NCBI GenBank assembly: GCA_002633005.1
Contig: NMRA01000180.1
Span: 36,518 to 100,517, forward strand
DNA: 64,000 bases
Reading direction: 5' to 3'
Origin: Phoronis australis
Lineage: Eukaryota > Phoronida > Phoronidae
The translations under genes and the position numbers were made by a program. Under the pieces are notes generated by a model. That model saw only the letters and a program-made list of their open reading frames with translations, did not search any database and was not told where the DNA came from. Every line of letters begins with the position of its first letter. Positions within the stretch are counted from its first letter, which is position 1. This document shows, piece after piece, positions 10,516 through 23,100 of this stretch.

Positions 10516-11555
10516 CAAATACTCCACGACGGTTGGTAGTGAAAAAAAATGTTTTCGCTTGACCAGAACCACGCCAACATGAGCAATTTTGAGGATAATG
10601 CCTCTGCCCAATCACCTGTTCTAGGTCAACTCACTTAACGTACGCACACTATATGCATTACGCGCTAAGATAAAGCGTGCAGAATATTATTATTTGCTTT
10701 GTACAAAATTGTGGTGCATTGCTATCAAAATTCGTTGTTAAATTACGATCATTTTTCTTAAAATTATGTTGAAGTCCCAGGGCGAAATCTTGCCGACAAA
10801 TGCTTAGCTACCGGTCTCGCAATTGTCGATAGGGCTTGAATTCGTGAATAGGAATACAGCTACGACTCAGCAAGTTACCTGAAATCCTCCTCAAGTTTTC
10901 CAAATAGCGTCTCTAAGATTTTTAAGTTCTTGTGGAGTCTGGATTAACTGCAGATTAAGTCCAAATCTGCGCTAGATTGTAGCCCGCAACACGAGAAAAA
11001 TCTTTGGAGGAACACACGTTGTTGTCACGTGACGTTTGTTTTAAAGTTTGTATGCGTGTGTGTGAGAGAAAGAGTGCGTGTGCTTGTCATCAGAGTTCAT
11101 TTACCAGAGTAATGTAATGATCTAGGTGTGCATTGTATCCAAAGAAATTAAGTTAAGCAGTCAAGCAGAGCGTTTTTTAATAATTAGCTTAGCACTTGCT
11201 GGCTTCATCTGCTAAAAATGTTCGAGTTTTTTTTTCGGTAAGACCTATATGTCACTCACTGAGTCGCCGGGTGAGTGGATGCGTGACCGTAGTGTAACAG
11301 CTATTTTCCGGAAGATTTGAGGTGTAAAGGTGCGAAGTGGGTCATTTCGACCTTAAAAACACCAATTATGATTAGTTAAATAATTTCTCTTAAAAATAAT
11401 GCAAAAGTGTTTTACGGTATTTTGAAACTTTCGGAAATTAGTGCCAATATTTATTTGCCGATGCTATGTTACCCGTTTCATGAATAGATAGTTCCCGACT
11501 AAATGTCTTCGATGACAGCCGGTACATTATGCAGCGCGCGCTTCTTGGCCGCTTG

Positions 11556-11877
11556 CTAACACTGGTCGATTTTTTTTTTATTAGTCTTCGATTCACGGTT
11601 TTCACGTGTACAAAGAAGTTTGGATTCCAGTTGAGGCCGGAGAAGATCTGTACCGGAAAGAAACCGTGAATGCAGTCCCGCTGACAAGTACGCTGCGTCT
11701 GTTTTCAAAGTCCAGACCCGCGTAGTGGGGCACATCCCTCGCAAGAGCAGCAAAACTTCTGCGTTCTTTTTGAATGGCGGCGTAAGTTTGAAGTGTATAC
11801 GGACATAATGGTGAGGGTCGTGGTCCACAAATTCAGGACTGTCGGATCTTTCAATTGATAAATTGGAGACGTTAGAA
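11556..11877 (-). CDS. Uncertain exon-like open frame, 106 residues
   Basis: A convincing acceptor (CCTTACCTACAG) precedes an open frame that runs to TAG at 11558-11556. It includes HHYVRIHFKLTPPFKKN and then a Leu-rich segment. A second minus frame over the same bases (reading LARDVPHYAGLDFENRRS) also looks protein-like, suggesting a decayed coding sequence with frameshifts. A run of ten A residues (minus strand) near the stop could be a retrocopy tail. No family is recognised. Confidence 0.2.
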
Positions 11878-12534
11878 CTGTAGGTAAGGGCATTTTTCGC
11901 ATGTTGATGGGCTGGGCGCTTACTTTAGCAAAGTCTGAAAACGCGTTGGGGCACTTGTTGGGGCATGGGCGCTTATTAGGGCGAATAGCGGCAGAATTAC
12001 ATACAGCAGCGTAGTACAATGCACACATATCACACGTCGTGCAAACCAGTCGGTCATTCCATTTACCCTAATCAATCCCAATAGCCTTTGCGCACCCTAC
12101 TTTCCGGACATGCGCAATCGTTAAATCGATTCGGTTGCAACTCCGCTATTTCTCAGTCGCTACCCAACAATGCTCAATTGCAACAGGGGGCCGCCATTTT
12201 GAAGAGGAAGGCAGCTGTAGCCCAGCAAGTGGTCTTTTTATATTCTCATCATGTTCACAAGTACAAAAAAGTCGCATTCAATATTTAACTAAAAATCCAC
12301 TCAAGTCTGGCCTACCCTAGATTTTAGTATTTTGGGAGTGCACTGGCCGCGGCTGCACCTTAACTGTTGAGTGCCACCTAACGGGGAAAACTAGCGTGGT
12401 TCTTTCACTGGCAAGGAGGCTATTCGGAGAATTCTCCTCGTGGTGTCGCTGCTGTACTAGTGGTGATTGAATTGCGTATGTGTCGCTGTCTGCATGCAAA
12501 CAGCTACTGGTAAAAAGACGGAATTATTATCAAA

Positions 12535-12714
12535 ATGCTTCGTCGCTATAAGCCCTATCATTGCTATTTTCCCTGGTGCAAGTCTTCGACAGGTGGTCAC
12601 AAATTCCCAAAAGACCTAAGGTTACTACATTTGTGGAGAATTGCGGTCAAAAGGGTCAACCAACTGACAAAAAGTGTGTGGATGCCGAAGCCCCGTGTGT
12701 GCTACATAGTGTAA
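12535..12714 (+). CDS. THAP-type zinc-finger fragment, 59 residues
   Basis: The ATG at 12535 starts a frame ending in TAA at 12712. It shows THAP features in order: C10-x4-C15 (CYFPWC), HKFPKD at 23-28, LW..AVKRVN at 34-42, and W-x-P-K-P-R-V-C near the end. The last His of the C2CH set is missing: the sequence reads C-Y-I-V and then stops where C-x2-H-F is expected. THAP domains bind DNA and occur in P-element-like and Kolobok transposases and in host proteins. With no downstream transposase frame seen, this is probably a decayed or truncated copy. It is too short for an ORF scan with a 60-residue cut-off. Confidence 0.5.
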   Translation: MLRRYKPYHCYFPWCKSSTGGHKFPKDLRLLHLWRIAVKRVNQLTKSVWMPKPRVCYIV

Positions 12715-15700
12715 CGTTACTTAGTAAGTTTTTTGCAACCAGTTTCTATCGACATCGTTCGGTGATGTTATCCCCACCAGTTACTCCACTGAATAACGAG
12801 TTTATGGAGTGGAACTAAGTATTTCTTTTCGGAAACTCACCCGTGACTTGGATGCCGGCTAGGCTAGCAGCACATATTCATATATTGTCATGGATGGGAC
12901 TGCGCGCAACTTAAGAGGTGTATGTTACGTGACATTCAGAAGTCAAGGGTGACATTTATAGCAGTTTGTCTTCAAAACTATGCTATGTCCAATAAAACTC
13001 TAGATGAGTGAGTTATAAAAATTGACACCTAGAATGAATTTTACTTGTTGAGATTAGAAGCACATTTTAGGTGCCATGAAAAATACAGTGTTAATTCACT
13101 TTTAGCCTTTTTCACAGATTTTAATTCAGATCTTAAATAAGGCTTGGGTACAAAGATCATTAGTTTCTACATATGAACATGAAGATGAAACGTCAAGTAT
13201 GCTCCGCCTTACAAAAGTAGTTTTGTCGTGTGTTTTATTTTATAATTTGCTAATATTTCTCTGACTATTCTGTTACAGGTGAAAGAAAATGACTGAAACC
13301 AGCCGCCTGACGGTCTATTTTACCTCTGGACAAAGTGAAAAGCAATCCTTCAGCAATAACCTAAGAGAATTTAACCTAATTCAGTAACTGATGACTATGG
13401 ACTCCGTTGCATTGGGAAAATTACAATTGTTTTTAACAATGTTGTTTCATTGTATGTATGTGGTTGTTCAGTTTGCCATTTTGTTTTTAAATGCAGTGAT
13501 CATTTTTATTATCGAATCTTGTACTTAACATATTCTTATCCAGCTAGTTACAATTGAAAACATACTTTTCTTGCATGTGGAACTTTTGTTCATAGACAAG
13601 TTAACACAAAACTTAAAATTGTTCAAAGGCCTTCTTAAGAAAGCTCTAAAAATAATTACACACACAAACAAATCAAATGCAAACAAAGGGAGTATTTCAT
13701 TTTGATCGCTGCACATTTCCATGGGTCAACAGGAAAATGACAATTCGCAAGCGTATTAGGTAATCATTTCAGCTTTATAAAGAATAAGCACAACTGCACT
13801 GTATGGGGATTTAAAAATGAAGAAATATTGTGGTTTCAATAATTAGTGACCAACTTGCCCTTTGAGGAAAAATTTATTCGATCATCAAAGTGTAACATTA
13901 ACGGACTTTCTACTGACAATAAGACATTCAATGCAGTCACTGAATGTCATTTCCCCGTAATGTGCGCCAAGTTGAAAAGCATTTACCATTAGTATAAAGC
14001 CTTTTTTCTGAAAGGAAAAGTTAATGTCACTCAGTGAGAAAGGACAGGTATTTGTAACAGATGCTTTCGGTTTTCGTTTCACTGGAATCTATTTTCAATG
14101 GCCAATAGAAGCGCTTGTAAATAAGGTCCAGTTTCGGCACGTGGTTTTCCTTCATGTAACCTCATTCAGCCTCAATAACATCCGCAATTAGATCCTTGAC
14201 ATCAGCATATCACTTGACTCGTTTTGTGCCCAAAATCTGACCCTGAACTACACCAGAGTGTCACTAGGTGTTCTTTAGCTTCAGTCCCTCATGTTTCTTC
14301 CAGGAAAGGAAATAAGCTATTGTCCACACATGACTCATTGCCTATGAAATGGCATCCTCACTAATGAGGCTGACTAGTGTAGCAGTCAGATATACTTCCT
14401 CTTCATACACAAACAATCCACTGGCACTTTGTCTTATGGTAACTTGGTACTGCGATTCACATTTCTCCAGGGCAACTGACTTGGGCCATGCAGCACTGCT
14501 GGTGTGTGTAAATGCTTTGGGAAGAAAAAGCAAAGCTTGTCTGTGTTGGGGCTTGAAGTGGCCTTAATATGTCACTGAAACTCTAACAAATATTGAAATA
14601 TGAATAATTAAGTACTCCAGGTTGGGTAAAAAATGCTACCCCTGTTTTTCAAAAATATGATATAGTGACTGCTCAACAATTTCACACCAAATTAAATAAT
14701 AACTATTTTCAGAAAGCAAGGGTGTATATAATAAGTATTGAATAAAACTTCGTATTTATTTTTCATTCGTAGCCGTAACAATTCTTTAAACGCATCGCTT
14801 GTTTTCAATGCAAAATATGCAAGTTTTTGAGACAACTTCAAACCTTTGTTACCCATTTTCAAGCCTTTTTATTGTTGATACTTTCAGTAATTTTAAACTA
14901 CGATTACAGATTCATGGGTCTGTCAAGCATACTTCTAGTCTAAAGCTGAGGGAACTGTTTCTCATACATGTACTTGATAATTTTCTTCTAATAGAAGATA
15001 CGGTATGAAGACTTGGGTCATTTAAAAAACGATGGATAATCTTTCTGTTGTTTAAGAGTAATTACAAATCGTAAGGCACCATCAAAAATGCAATTTTCAC
15101 AAAAAATGGCAGTCATTTGAATTTATAAACGACTTGCAACATTTAGCAAAACAGTTTCATGAAATATACTTGATAGAAATTCATGAAGTTTAAGAATTAA
15201 CTCACCATGCTCTTTCCCCCAAACATGTATTACCTGTTATTTCCATACATTCAGTTGCACCTAATTTTACAACCCCAACCCCCTATGCCAATCGCCCGTT
15301 AAGGACCTGAATAAGTAAATTAACAAAATAACTTACATCATACATTTCTTTAAAAATAGCTTTTCCTTTTCAAAGGCTTTGTTCGTTGCCTTCAATATTG
15401 AAACTAGGCTTTGACAAAAGATCTGCACTGGATGGGAAGATCTTGCTGGTTAGCTGCAGTCAAATGCTTAAAATCAATTTTTGTCCATTCAGGGACGGTG
15501 CAGAAGCGATGCACTGACATCTCCTTTGCATGGAACAAGCCCTCATACCTAAAAACCAAAGGTCACGTTCCATTTCAACGTGTAATAGATTTTCGGAAGA
15601 CATAGTATAGGGAGTAAACAAATAGTCTAATGGATATTTGCCATGTACCCTTTGCCCTTGGGCTTGGACTGTAATTTTAACTCACTATACCCAATATCGA

Positions 15701-16019
15701 GTTGACAGCATAAAAATTCGGCATTGATTGATGTAATGTCACAGATAAACCTGTTAGAAATCATTCCAAACAACAATACTGCTTTGATGTACGAAAAGAT
15801 CCCGTGCTACGCCAATTTGTAAGACTTATCACAACAAAGATTAACCCAACTGGCGACTGCCGCGTAGTCGATATCGGCGAGTACCTCAGTTAACATGCAT
15901 CAGTAGAATAAACATGGAACCGCTGTTAATAGACCCAATTCACGGCGACAGGAGGCGCGTTCCAAAACGAGGCTCGCTACGATAGCTCTGTTAGCTTATC
16001 GGCATAGTTGTATTTCAGT
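12715..16019. other. Non-coding or decayed stretch between two THAP-like pieces
   Basis: No intact gene is seen. On the minus strand two segments look like decayed coding sequence: 14533-14342, which includes KCESQYQVTIRQSASG and a YLTATLVSLISED segment before a stop, and about 15600-15430, which includes HRFCTVPEWTKIDFKHLT. Neither has a recognisable family, and stops interrupt both. They may be remnants of one transposon-encoded protein. Confidence 0.25.
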
Positions 16020-16267
16020 CAGCGTTGCTCCGCGAACGACTAGAAAAATACGAACACTCAACTGTCTGCTTTACAATCCCTAAAGATGTTGAGATTCGGA
16101 AGCGTTGGGTCGTTGCCATACGCCGAGAAGAAGGAAACTATGTCCGTGTAAAATTTATCAATGTTTTCGAAAAGTTAGATCATATTTTGTCGCATCTCGG
16201 TGCCAAGCATCATAGTAACGACAGGAGAATGGGCCACCCAGGCTGTGTTTTCATGACTACGGGCTGA
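16020..16267 (+). pseudogene. Second THAP-like fragment
   Basis: Behind a possible acceptor (TTGTATTTCAG ending near 16018) the frame reads VCFTIPKDVEIRKRWVVAIR and then REEGNYVRV. This matches the central part of THAP domains (FPKD, then R-K-x-W-x-x-A-I-R-R). The first Cys pair is absent and would have to lie in an upstream exon; the final C-x2-H is not visible. There is no ATG near the start. I read it as a remnant or a single exon of a THAP protein. It is not closely similar to the 12535 copy. Confidence 0.35.
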
Positions 16268-16963
16268 AACATTATAATTTTTCTTTCCAAACAGGACAGG
16301 CCCTCAATCCCTTGAATTTGGGGCCCAATATCGGCCCTATTCCCTCTCAAAAATATTCAATCACGCGAAATTCCCACCACGAGGCATAAAAATTACCCTA
16401 GTGAAAAATTCTCTCTGAGTTCACATCACCACACAGGTGACAATTTTTAAGAGCACAAAAGACTACTTTAAATTTAGACAGAGCCTATGAGAGCTTGCAA
16501 AAGGGCGGGTGTGCTATTGATGGTGATCGGGAGGTAGATTGTTCCCCTCACTCGGCGAAAAAGTCGCCTCTCAGTAGGCACTGGCACCTTTCCCCTCGGA
16601 TGAACGAGGCTCCTGGCGACGCACGATAACTATGATTGCTTTGTCCAGTTAACTGAAGTTGAGTTCTACAACGAAGTTATGCTTTGGACGATAGAATTAG
16701 GTGTTAAAATTCAACTTGGTCCAGATTGATATTTGAAACCTAACACATGAAATAGACGAAAGAATTATTACAACCAAGAAAGCAGAATTGATGGTCAAAT
16801 AGTTTTTATTTTCAATTACGAGCCTGCTTTTTATTTTAATGAAAATATATTTATAACATCAATTATTCTTTCAGATTAATGACAAATCAACTGTTTTTAG
16901 TCCCAGTGAGTGCATAGGATCAGGCTATGATTGGTGTTAATATTCTTGATCAACAAATTAAAC
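16268..16963. other. Non-coding stretch
   Basis: No gene-like frame, RNA gene or clear repeat is seen; the second half is AT-rich. Confidence 0.4.
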
Positions 16964-17370
16964 CAGGGTCCGGTCTCTAATCTTTGTACTCGAAACGAAC
17001 TCAAAAGTATTTTTCGCAATCTCCCTGCTCCTTTTGTGCGAAATTAAGATAATTGGTTATCAGACTGTGCTCGAATACAATATAGTTTATGCATAGGAGT
17101 TTCTAGTTCAAGTTTTCCCTTGGAGACCCTTATATTCGTGCTACAAACTCGAGTAAAAACTCGAAATTTCGAGTTCAAACTCGAACTTATTGCTTTAATA
17201 TTGGGTTTACAAACTGTGAACTAAGGGCAATAAATTATTTACGTAAGTTATTGTGTACTCGAGCATAGAATAATAGACACTTATCTTGATTCCGCCCAAA
17301 AGTAGAGTAGAAAATGCCAAACCTAATTTCGAGTTCCATTTCGAGTAAAAATATTAGAGACCGGGCCCTG
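16964..17370. mobile_element. 407-bp inverted-repeat element with CAGGG...CCCTG ends
   Basis: The left end reads CAGGGTCCGGTCTCTAAT and the reverse strand of the right end reads CAGGGCCCGGTCTCTAAT. Both are followed by TTT-TACTCGAAA. The interior repeats the motif ACTCGAAATTTCGAGT and related CTCGAA/TTCGAG words. No coding sequence is present and no clean target-site duplication is visible. This is a non-autonomous DNA transposon of unassigned superfamily. Confidence 0.7.
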
Positions 17371-18890
17371 ATGTGGCTAATTGCACAAGACAGCCACCAC
17401 TGTCTAATATGTATTCAACTAGTCAACAATACGAGCAGATGACCTGGTTCGCGTGGAAAGTATTTTGATCAACAATTTACAAGAAAAAAAACGTAACCAT
17501 AGCATACTAATCCGTAACACTACGATCGTTGGAATTTGGTCATATTTACTTTTCATGTTTCGAACCTAGTTTTCCGAAAAAAATAAATCCTTTCGTCAGA
17601 CAACTCTTTGGCCCACTAACTTGTTCTCTAATGTAATTTTCTACGTCTCCGTGGTTAATTGTCGACACATTATTAAAATCTAATATCCAGGTTGGACTCG
17701 AAAGACCGGCTATTTAACTCACGCAATTTCAACTTCCGCTTTGTTTATCGCAGTGAGCCTCGCTTTGGATTTTAATGTCCGCCGCTTGAATTGAGTCAAT
17801 AATCACAAACCTTGCCTTTGAAGAAGGGCGTACTTACTTCCTCTCATAGAAGCACCCTTTTGACACAATCTCAGATTCAGTTGGCACGGCTGCAAGCCAT
17901 TTCACCATGTAATGTATTTAAAGGGCTCACGAAATCCAGGCTGTTTATCTATCACCACTAGTACACGCACGCCCTCTAGTTAATGTAAATTTTCCCAATT
18001 GCCCCAGTGCAGTAGCTCATGCATAATGTATAGCCCGAGCAAATGTTTGTTTGGCCACAGAAGGTATTCTGAAAATTGTAACTGATTATTTTATCTACAG
18101 ATGAGAGACGGGTCTGCTTGAACTAGCTGAACCTGTTTTATGTGTCAAGTCGGTGGAAGCAAAAGGTCAGAAAAATAAAATTGCCATGCATTCAAAACAC
18201 AAAAACACAGTATTACAAAGTTGCTGCACATTGGCTATGATAACGCAATGCTTCAGTGACAACATAGAATTGTTTCATACATGTACATCAAACACGTTTT
18301 CTTACCACCCGACCTAAGAGGTGCGACAGAGCAAAGAAATCAACTTTTTGTTGCCATTCGAATACCTTAATTCGTGTAAAGCATGAAATACATAGTGTAA
18401 CAATGCTAGGAACATTGACGGACCATGCGCTTCACTTTGGAGGTCTCATCCTATATCCGTATGCCCTAAAGAGAATAAAAATGGGCTCGCTTGAAACGAC
18501 TCAGGGTACATCAAGTGTCTGGACTAATTTGCCGTTCGTAAAAAAGACTCACACGAGAATCGCATAAGAGTTTCTCATGATATTGCTCTCACTATGGCTA
18601 CTGGTGTGGCTGCCCTCAATAAATATTAGGTGTTTTTTTCGGAAATACTGTAAGTTGCGGACGGCAAGCAGATAATACTTGATATATGCATAATTAAATC
18701 ACGTATCAGATACTGGAACTTCTTCCAATGAATGGACGAAATCAATACTTGTACCAAGTTTCAAACGAGGTACCCGTCACCTAGGAATTTCAGCGGCACA
18801 TCCTTATAAGTTCAAGTACAGAATGTTTGAAAAGATACTTTGTGTTAGATTGCAAAAATAGGCAGAACGTAACGAGGTCACTAGCATGTC
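17371..18890. other. Non-coding stretch
   Basis: No protein-like frame, tRNA or strong repeat was recognised. CpG-poor, AT-rich sequence. Confidence 0.4.
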
Positions 18891-18898
18891 TCAAGCAG

Positions 18899-19430
18899 TA
18901 ATCAAAATTGTTTCACTTCTTCTTTTACACAAGTTTATTGTTGAGGGTCTTCTTATCCTTCCCCGTCCAAACACTCACGTCTTATCTACAAATATCAGGA
19001 AACTAGCTTTCTAAGTTTTGGATATGGTATCCAGGGTTGCTCAAATCATCTGCAAAAAGAATTTTTGGTGGACCTGAAAGTTTAATTAATTAATCAAGTG
19101 GTCATTAATTAAAATGTGTCTTAGTTTATAACCCAATAATTGTTCATGACTAAGTTGTATTTTTGTTCATTTGAAATAATGTTTTATCCATAGACGTAAT
19201 CAATATTGTTTTACTTCCTCCTTTGTTTATACAAGTTCATTTTTGACGGATTCTTACCCATTCGTGTCCAAAAACCCCATCTTATCTAAGAACCCCCAGG
19301 AAAATCGCGTCTTAGTTGTGGATACGGGGTCCAGGATTACTAAATCATTTTTGAAAGAAGAAGTTTTGAAAGTCTAAGTAAATCGTTTAAGTGTTGTTAA
19401 GTAGTATTGTCTTAATTAATCACTATACGC
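18899..19430. repeat. Two-copy tandem duplication, period about 300 bp
   Basis: The unit at about 18899-19140 recurs at about 19198-19430. Shared words include AATCAA-ATTGTTT-ACTTC, TATACAAGTT/ACACAAGTTT, TCTTATCTA, GGATA-GG-TCCAGG and the AATTAAT/TTAATTAATTAA stretch at the end. Divergence is about one third. No coding potential is seen. Confidence 0.6.
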
Positions 19431-19944
19431 ATTTTCACGTCCTAATTAAATGAATTTCTAGGTCCTTTTTGGAACCAACAGGGACCAAACCCCAGGAATA
19501 TGCAACTCAAGACCCCCCCCTTCTATCATTGGTAGGTGATTTTCAATATAAAAACTCACTCAAACCTTTTGCACTCAAAAGTGTAAATAGAGTCCTGCTG
19601 GCTCTTCAACTAAATAACAGACAAACGACAAACGTCCCTGCCTTAGAGAAGGAAATGGTTAAAGTAAAATGACACCCGATTTAATTAGTCTTTTTTGCCG
19701 TCTTAATCGGTCTATATCCACTTTGCATCGCATACGGTCGACCTTACCTTGCCAAGAGGTGTCGCGTTAATCTGTGAGGAAGGTGAGAAACGACGCTAGC
19801 GACGTCAGTGGTTCATATGCAGAGTGAATGCCGCTATGTTGCGGTGCATCATTCCCGCTTGTCCGAACTAAGCAGCTGCGAGGAAACCGGGTATATCATT
19901 TTTCACTTCCTCGAGAGTCCGAAATGCTTAGGAAGTGGCTCATG

Positions 19945-20196
19945 TTAGTCAAATATTAAATGTACGCTGTAAATAGCAAGTATGAGGCCGTGAAACATCT
20001 CCGTGTCTATGGCCTGCAGACGTCGACAGTGCCTGACGAATGCCGGCTTACCAAATAACTCCATACCTTCCGTTGTCTGAGCTTGTTCACGGCGCCTCTC
20101 TAGTATTTCTTCATCACTGTATTCCTGTTCGAATTCATAGCCTGTAAAACTTAACGATCCATCTGCGAAGTCGGGACTGATGAGCTCTAGCTCGTC
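19945..20196 (-). CDS. Exon-like acidic open frame, 83 residues
   Basis: This minus-strand frame opens directly after an acceptor-like ACGTAG and ends with TAA at 19947-19945. It begins DELELISPDFADGSLSF, then a strongly acidic helix (YEFEQEYSDEEILERRREQ), then RHCRRLQAIDTEM. The opposite strand and other phases are full of stops. A GTATGG and a GTAAGC inside the frame could serve as donors, so the true exon may be shorter. No known domain is recognised. It may be the N-terminal exon of a gene or of a transposon-encoded protein. Confidence 0.3.
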   Translation of the reverse strand, partial: DELELISPDFADGSLSFTGYEFEQEYSDEEILERRREQAQTTEGMELFGKPAFVRHCRRLQAIDTEMFHGLILAIYSVHLIFD

Positions 20197-23100
20197 CTAC
20201 GTCGGGATTGCGAGTTGCCATACTCTATCTAAATTGATGCAAATTAGTTTTTTTTGGGTGGCATGCTCCTTCAATGCTACTGATGATTCAGAAACGTTAC
20301 TGAAATTCAAATACAAATGACATTGTTTTTCAAGTTAATCCAAAATACATTTATTTTGTTTTAAGGATTTCGTTTCTTCTTTTTCATCACCTTTTTCGAT
20401 TTTAAACCATTCATCTTTTTCCCAACTCAATAAACAATTGACGCAGTTATTGATGTGCGAGTATATTTTGGTGCACCGTGGAAAAATTTAATGCCCTTCT
20501 GTTGACCTAATAATTTTGGATGTGAATCATGAGCATTTTGGGGTAGCAATAACGTCTTTCAATGTTGATCAGATACAGATTTATTTGTGATTAGTCAGCC
20601 GAATCTTCTAGTATCACGAGAAAGATGATGTTTCAACAGGTGCGGTGGAGCACGAGGTTATTTAATACATTGACAAGTCTGAATTGTTATTACTAATGGT
20701 ATCATCAAGTACTGATATAAAAAGTAGCACAGCCTCCGCGCTGTAGGGCTTGGACAATGCGGGACGTTTGCGAAATTTAAAATAATGCACGTTGTGTTTG
20801 GAAATTTATTTAAGTAATCTCAACAGACAACAAAGGGATGATTCGTCGTTTGAGATTTTTTGTCTTACTCGTGGCAACATTCATAGCTTAGATATGTTCG
20901 TTGGCAGTATATGTCGCTGGAGGCATCGCCAATTGGCATACTTGCCAACAATGGTGAATTAAAATAAGACACCCAGATTGAAATAGCTGGATACCCGGAT
21001 GAAATGCGTGACATCTGTGCCTGCTCTAAATCCAAGAATGAATGGCCCTCCGCAACACACGTATACGGAATCGTCCCAACGGCGTTCATTTCTGGTAGAA
21101 CGCGATATTTCGGGTAATTCAAAAGTCAAAATCGTTCCAACAGGATTTTTAGTCCAACAGATAACTTAGGGATATGTCGCGTGGGAAATCACAGTACATT
21201 TATACCATAAGTCATCTTCCAAAAAGCTGGAAATTTTCAAAAAGCTAGGCGTTTTGTCAGATTTCTGAGATGGAGCAAAAACCTTAAAAAAGCAGAACAG
21301 TCCCTCTTCTGTCCGCCAATAACGCCACTGTTGGCAAGTATGGAAAAAGTCGTTGGAATTGGTAATGTCTTCTGTCTTCATTTTCTCTTGCACAGCGGTC
21401 ACCCCGTCGATCGGTGTCACCCTCAGTTGTTGGAATCCTGCATCGACTCACTGTTATCCAATTGATGTTGGGATTGGTAGCAGCGTCTCTTTCAGTCGTG
21501 GGGTCGTTGGTTTTAGGACATCATTGGTTCTACGGCTAAATAATCTTTGATTAGATATGCTTCATGGACTTGTTATCTCTGGCCAGTCAGATATAAAACA
21601 ACAAAATGCGTTGGGTTTTGCGATTATTTTACCAATCTCCGACCAGTCGTTGTGTCTATCAGACATTTTCTGAAATCGAGGCCAGTGACTTAACTAGTTG
21701 AATATGCTTAAAGTAGTGACTGCCATTTATCGGATGGACTTTGGCAATGAATTGGCTGCCGATGCAGTTTTTACACTATCTTCGCAGAAATCTTGGGAAT
21801 GGATTATACTGCTGCCACTGAAGATGACTGAAGGTCAGGGGAGTGGGGAAACTTGACGCGGCCTCAGGGACCAGACTGCCTTCCCATGTGCACCATTACA
21901 CTGAAAAGAAAATCAACGTAGGCAATTGTCGTTGAAGGGCACGGCGAGGTTGTTGGCCACTACGACATTGGTTGGGATGACTTCGTGGAAGTGGCATACG
22001 GTATTAAAACCTATCGACATTGGCAATGAAGATTGGTATATAAAGTGTGGCCTTTTAGTGAATAAGAAGCTGGTAATGCACGCCAGTCTCATGCTTCTAG
22101 AAGTCGTGATTGTGAAACGACGTTGAGAGGTCCCCTAATGCATTACAGACTGTTGTCTCGGGCAACTCACTCTATCTTGCTCTTGCTCTCTATTACTTCA
22201 GTCATATGCCCCCCGGAATTGGTCCAAATTCTGTGCAATAAGGTGCAATGAAAAAAATGATGCTAGAAAGATGTACCTGAAGAGGGCGCTACCTTTTGGC
22301 ATTTGTTTGAATTGTGGATGAGGAAGTCAGGAACATCGTGTAACAGAGAGTGAGAGTTGTTTGCAACAACAATGACTTTAAGCGTGCGCTGGATTCACAG
22401 TAATGTCCTGGTGATTCGTTTCCGAAGTGGCCGTGTTGTAAAGTTACTTCCGGTTCATTGGCGACCGGACAGAGACGTTTATGTTCGTGCAAGCTGCTCT
22501 CCCCATGCATCTGTATTCATGAGTTAAATATAGATCAAAATTTTGTGAAATGGGTTATTCATTCTCTACGGGGTACTGTGAAAACAGGCCCGTGGATAAC
22601 TGACGCCTTTCATAGCCGTTTGCATACGCAGTGATTCCATTAGGCGAAAAGTGATAAACAACGCGCTTTTTGCCTCATAGATCATTCACTGAGTAGTGTT
22701 ATAACACTTTATAACACTTTGAAAATTCTAGTAATTCCGCTCCAGCTCCTGAAAATTGACACCCGCAGTCATGATACGCTAAACACCGGTCAACAAATGT
22801 TTACTGGTGGATTGTCTATCTGGTACATGGTCAATAAATACACACAGTTTGACTCTCGCGTAGTGTAATGCGCAGTGCCTTTTTTGCATGGCTGTTGTTG
22901 TAAACACATCCGCTGCTTCCAGATGCGTAATTTTGTTTATGTGACCTTTTGAGATTCTTACTCGTTCATATCTGAGATACCCTAATTCCGATTCGACGCG
23001 TCTATTGTCTAATTGTAATCTGACAAAAAATTGTTTACAAAGTTAATCGATGTTCACGGGAAACTTTGATGCGCGATCATTCTAAGAGAGAACAAGGACA

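Larger units (their letters stand above)
9640..12534. other. Region without a recognised gene
   Basis: This stretch contains an intronless plus-strand frame of 117 codons (10162-10515) overlapping a 150-codon minus frame, and a minus-strand frame of 106 codons (11877-11556) behind a good acceptor. None shows a recognisable domain. An inverted pair, ATAGCGGAGTTGCAAC at about 10150 and its complement at about 12135, brackets the region and could mark the ends of a 2-kb inserted element. Confidence 0.3.
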
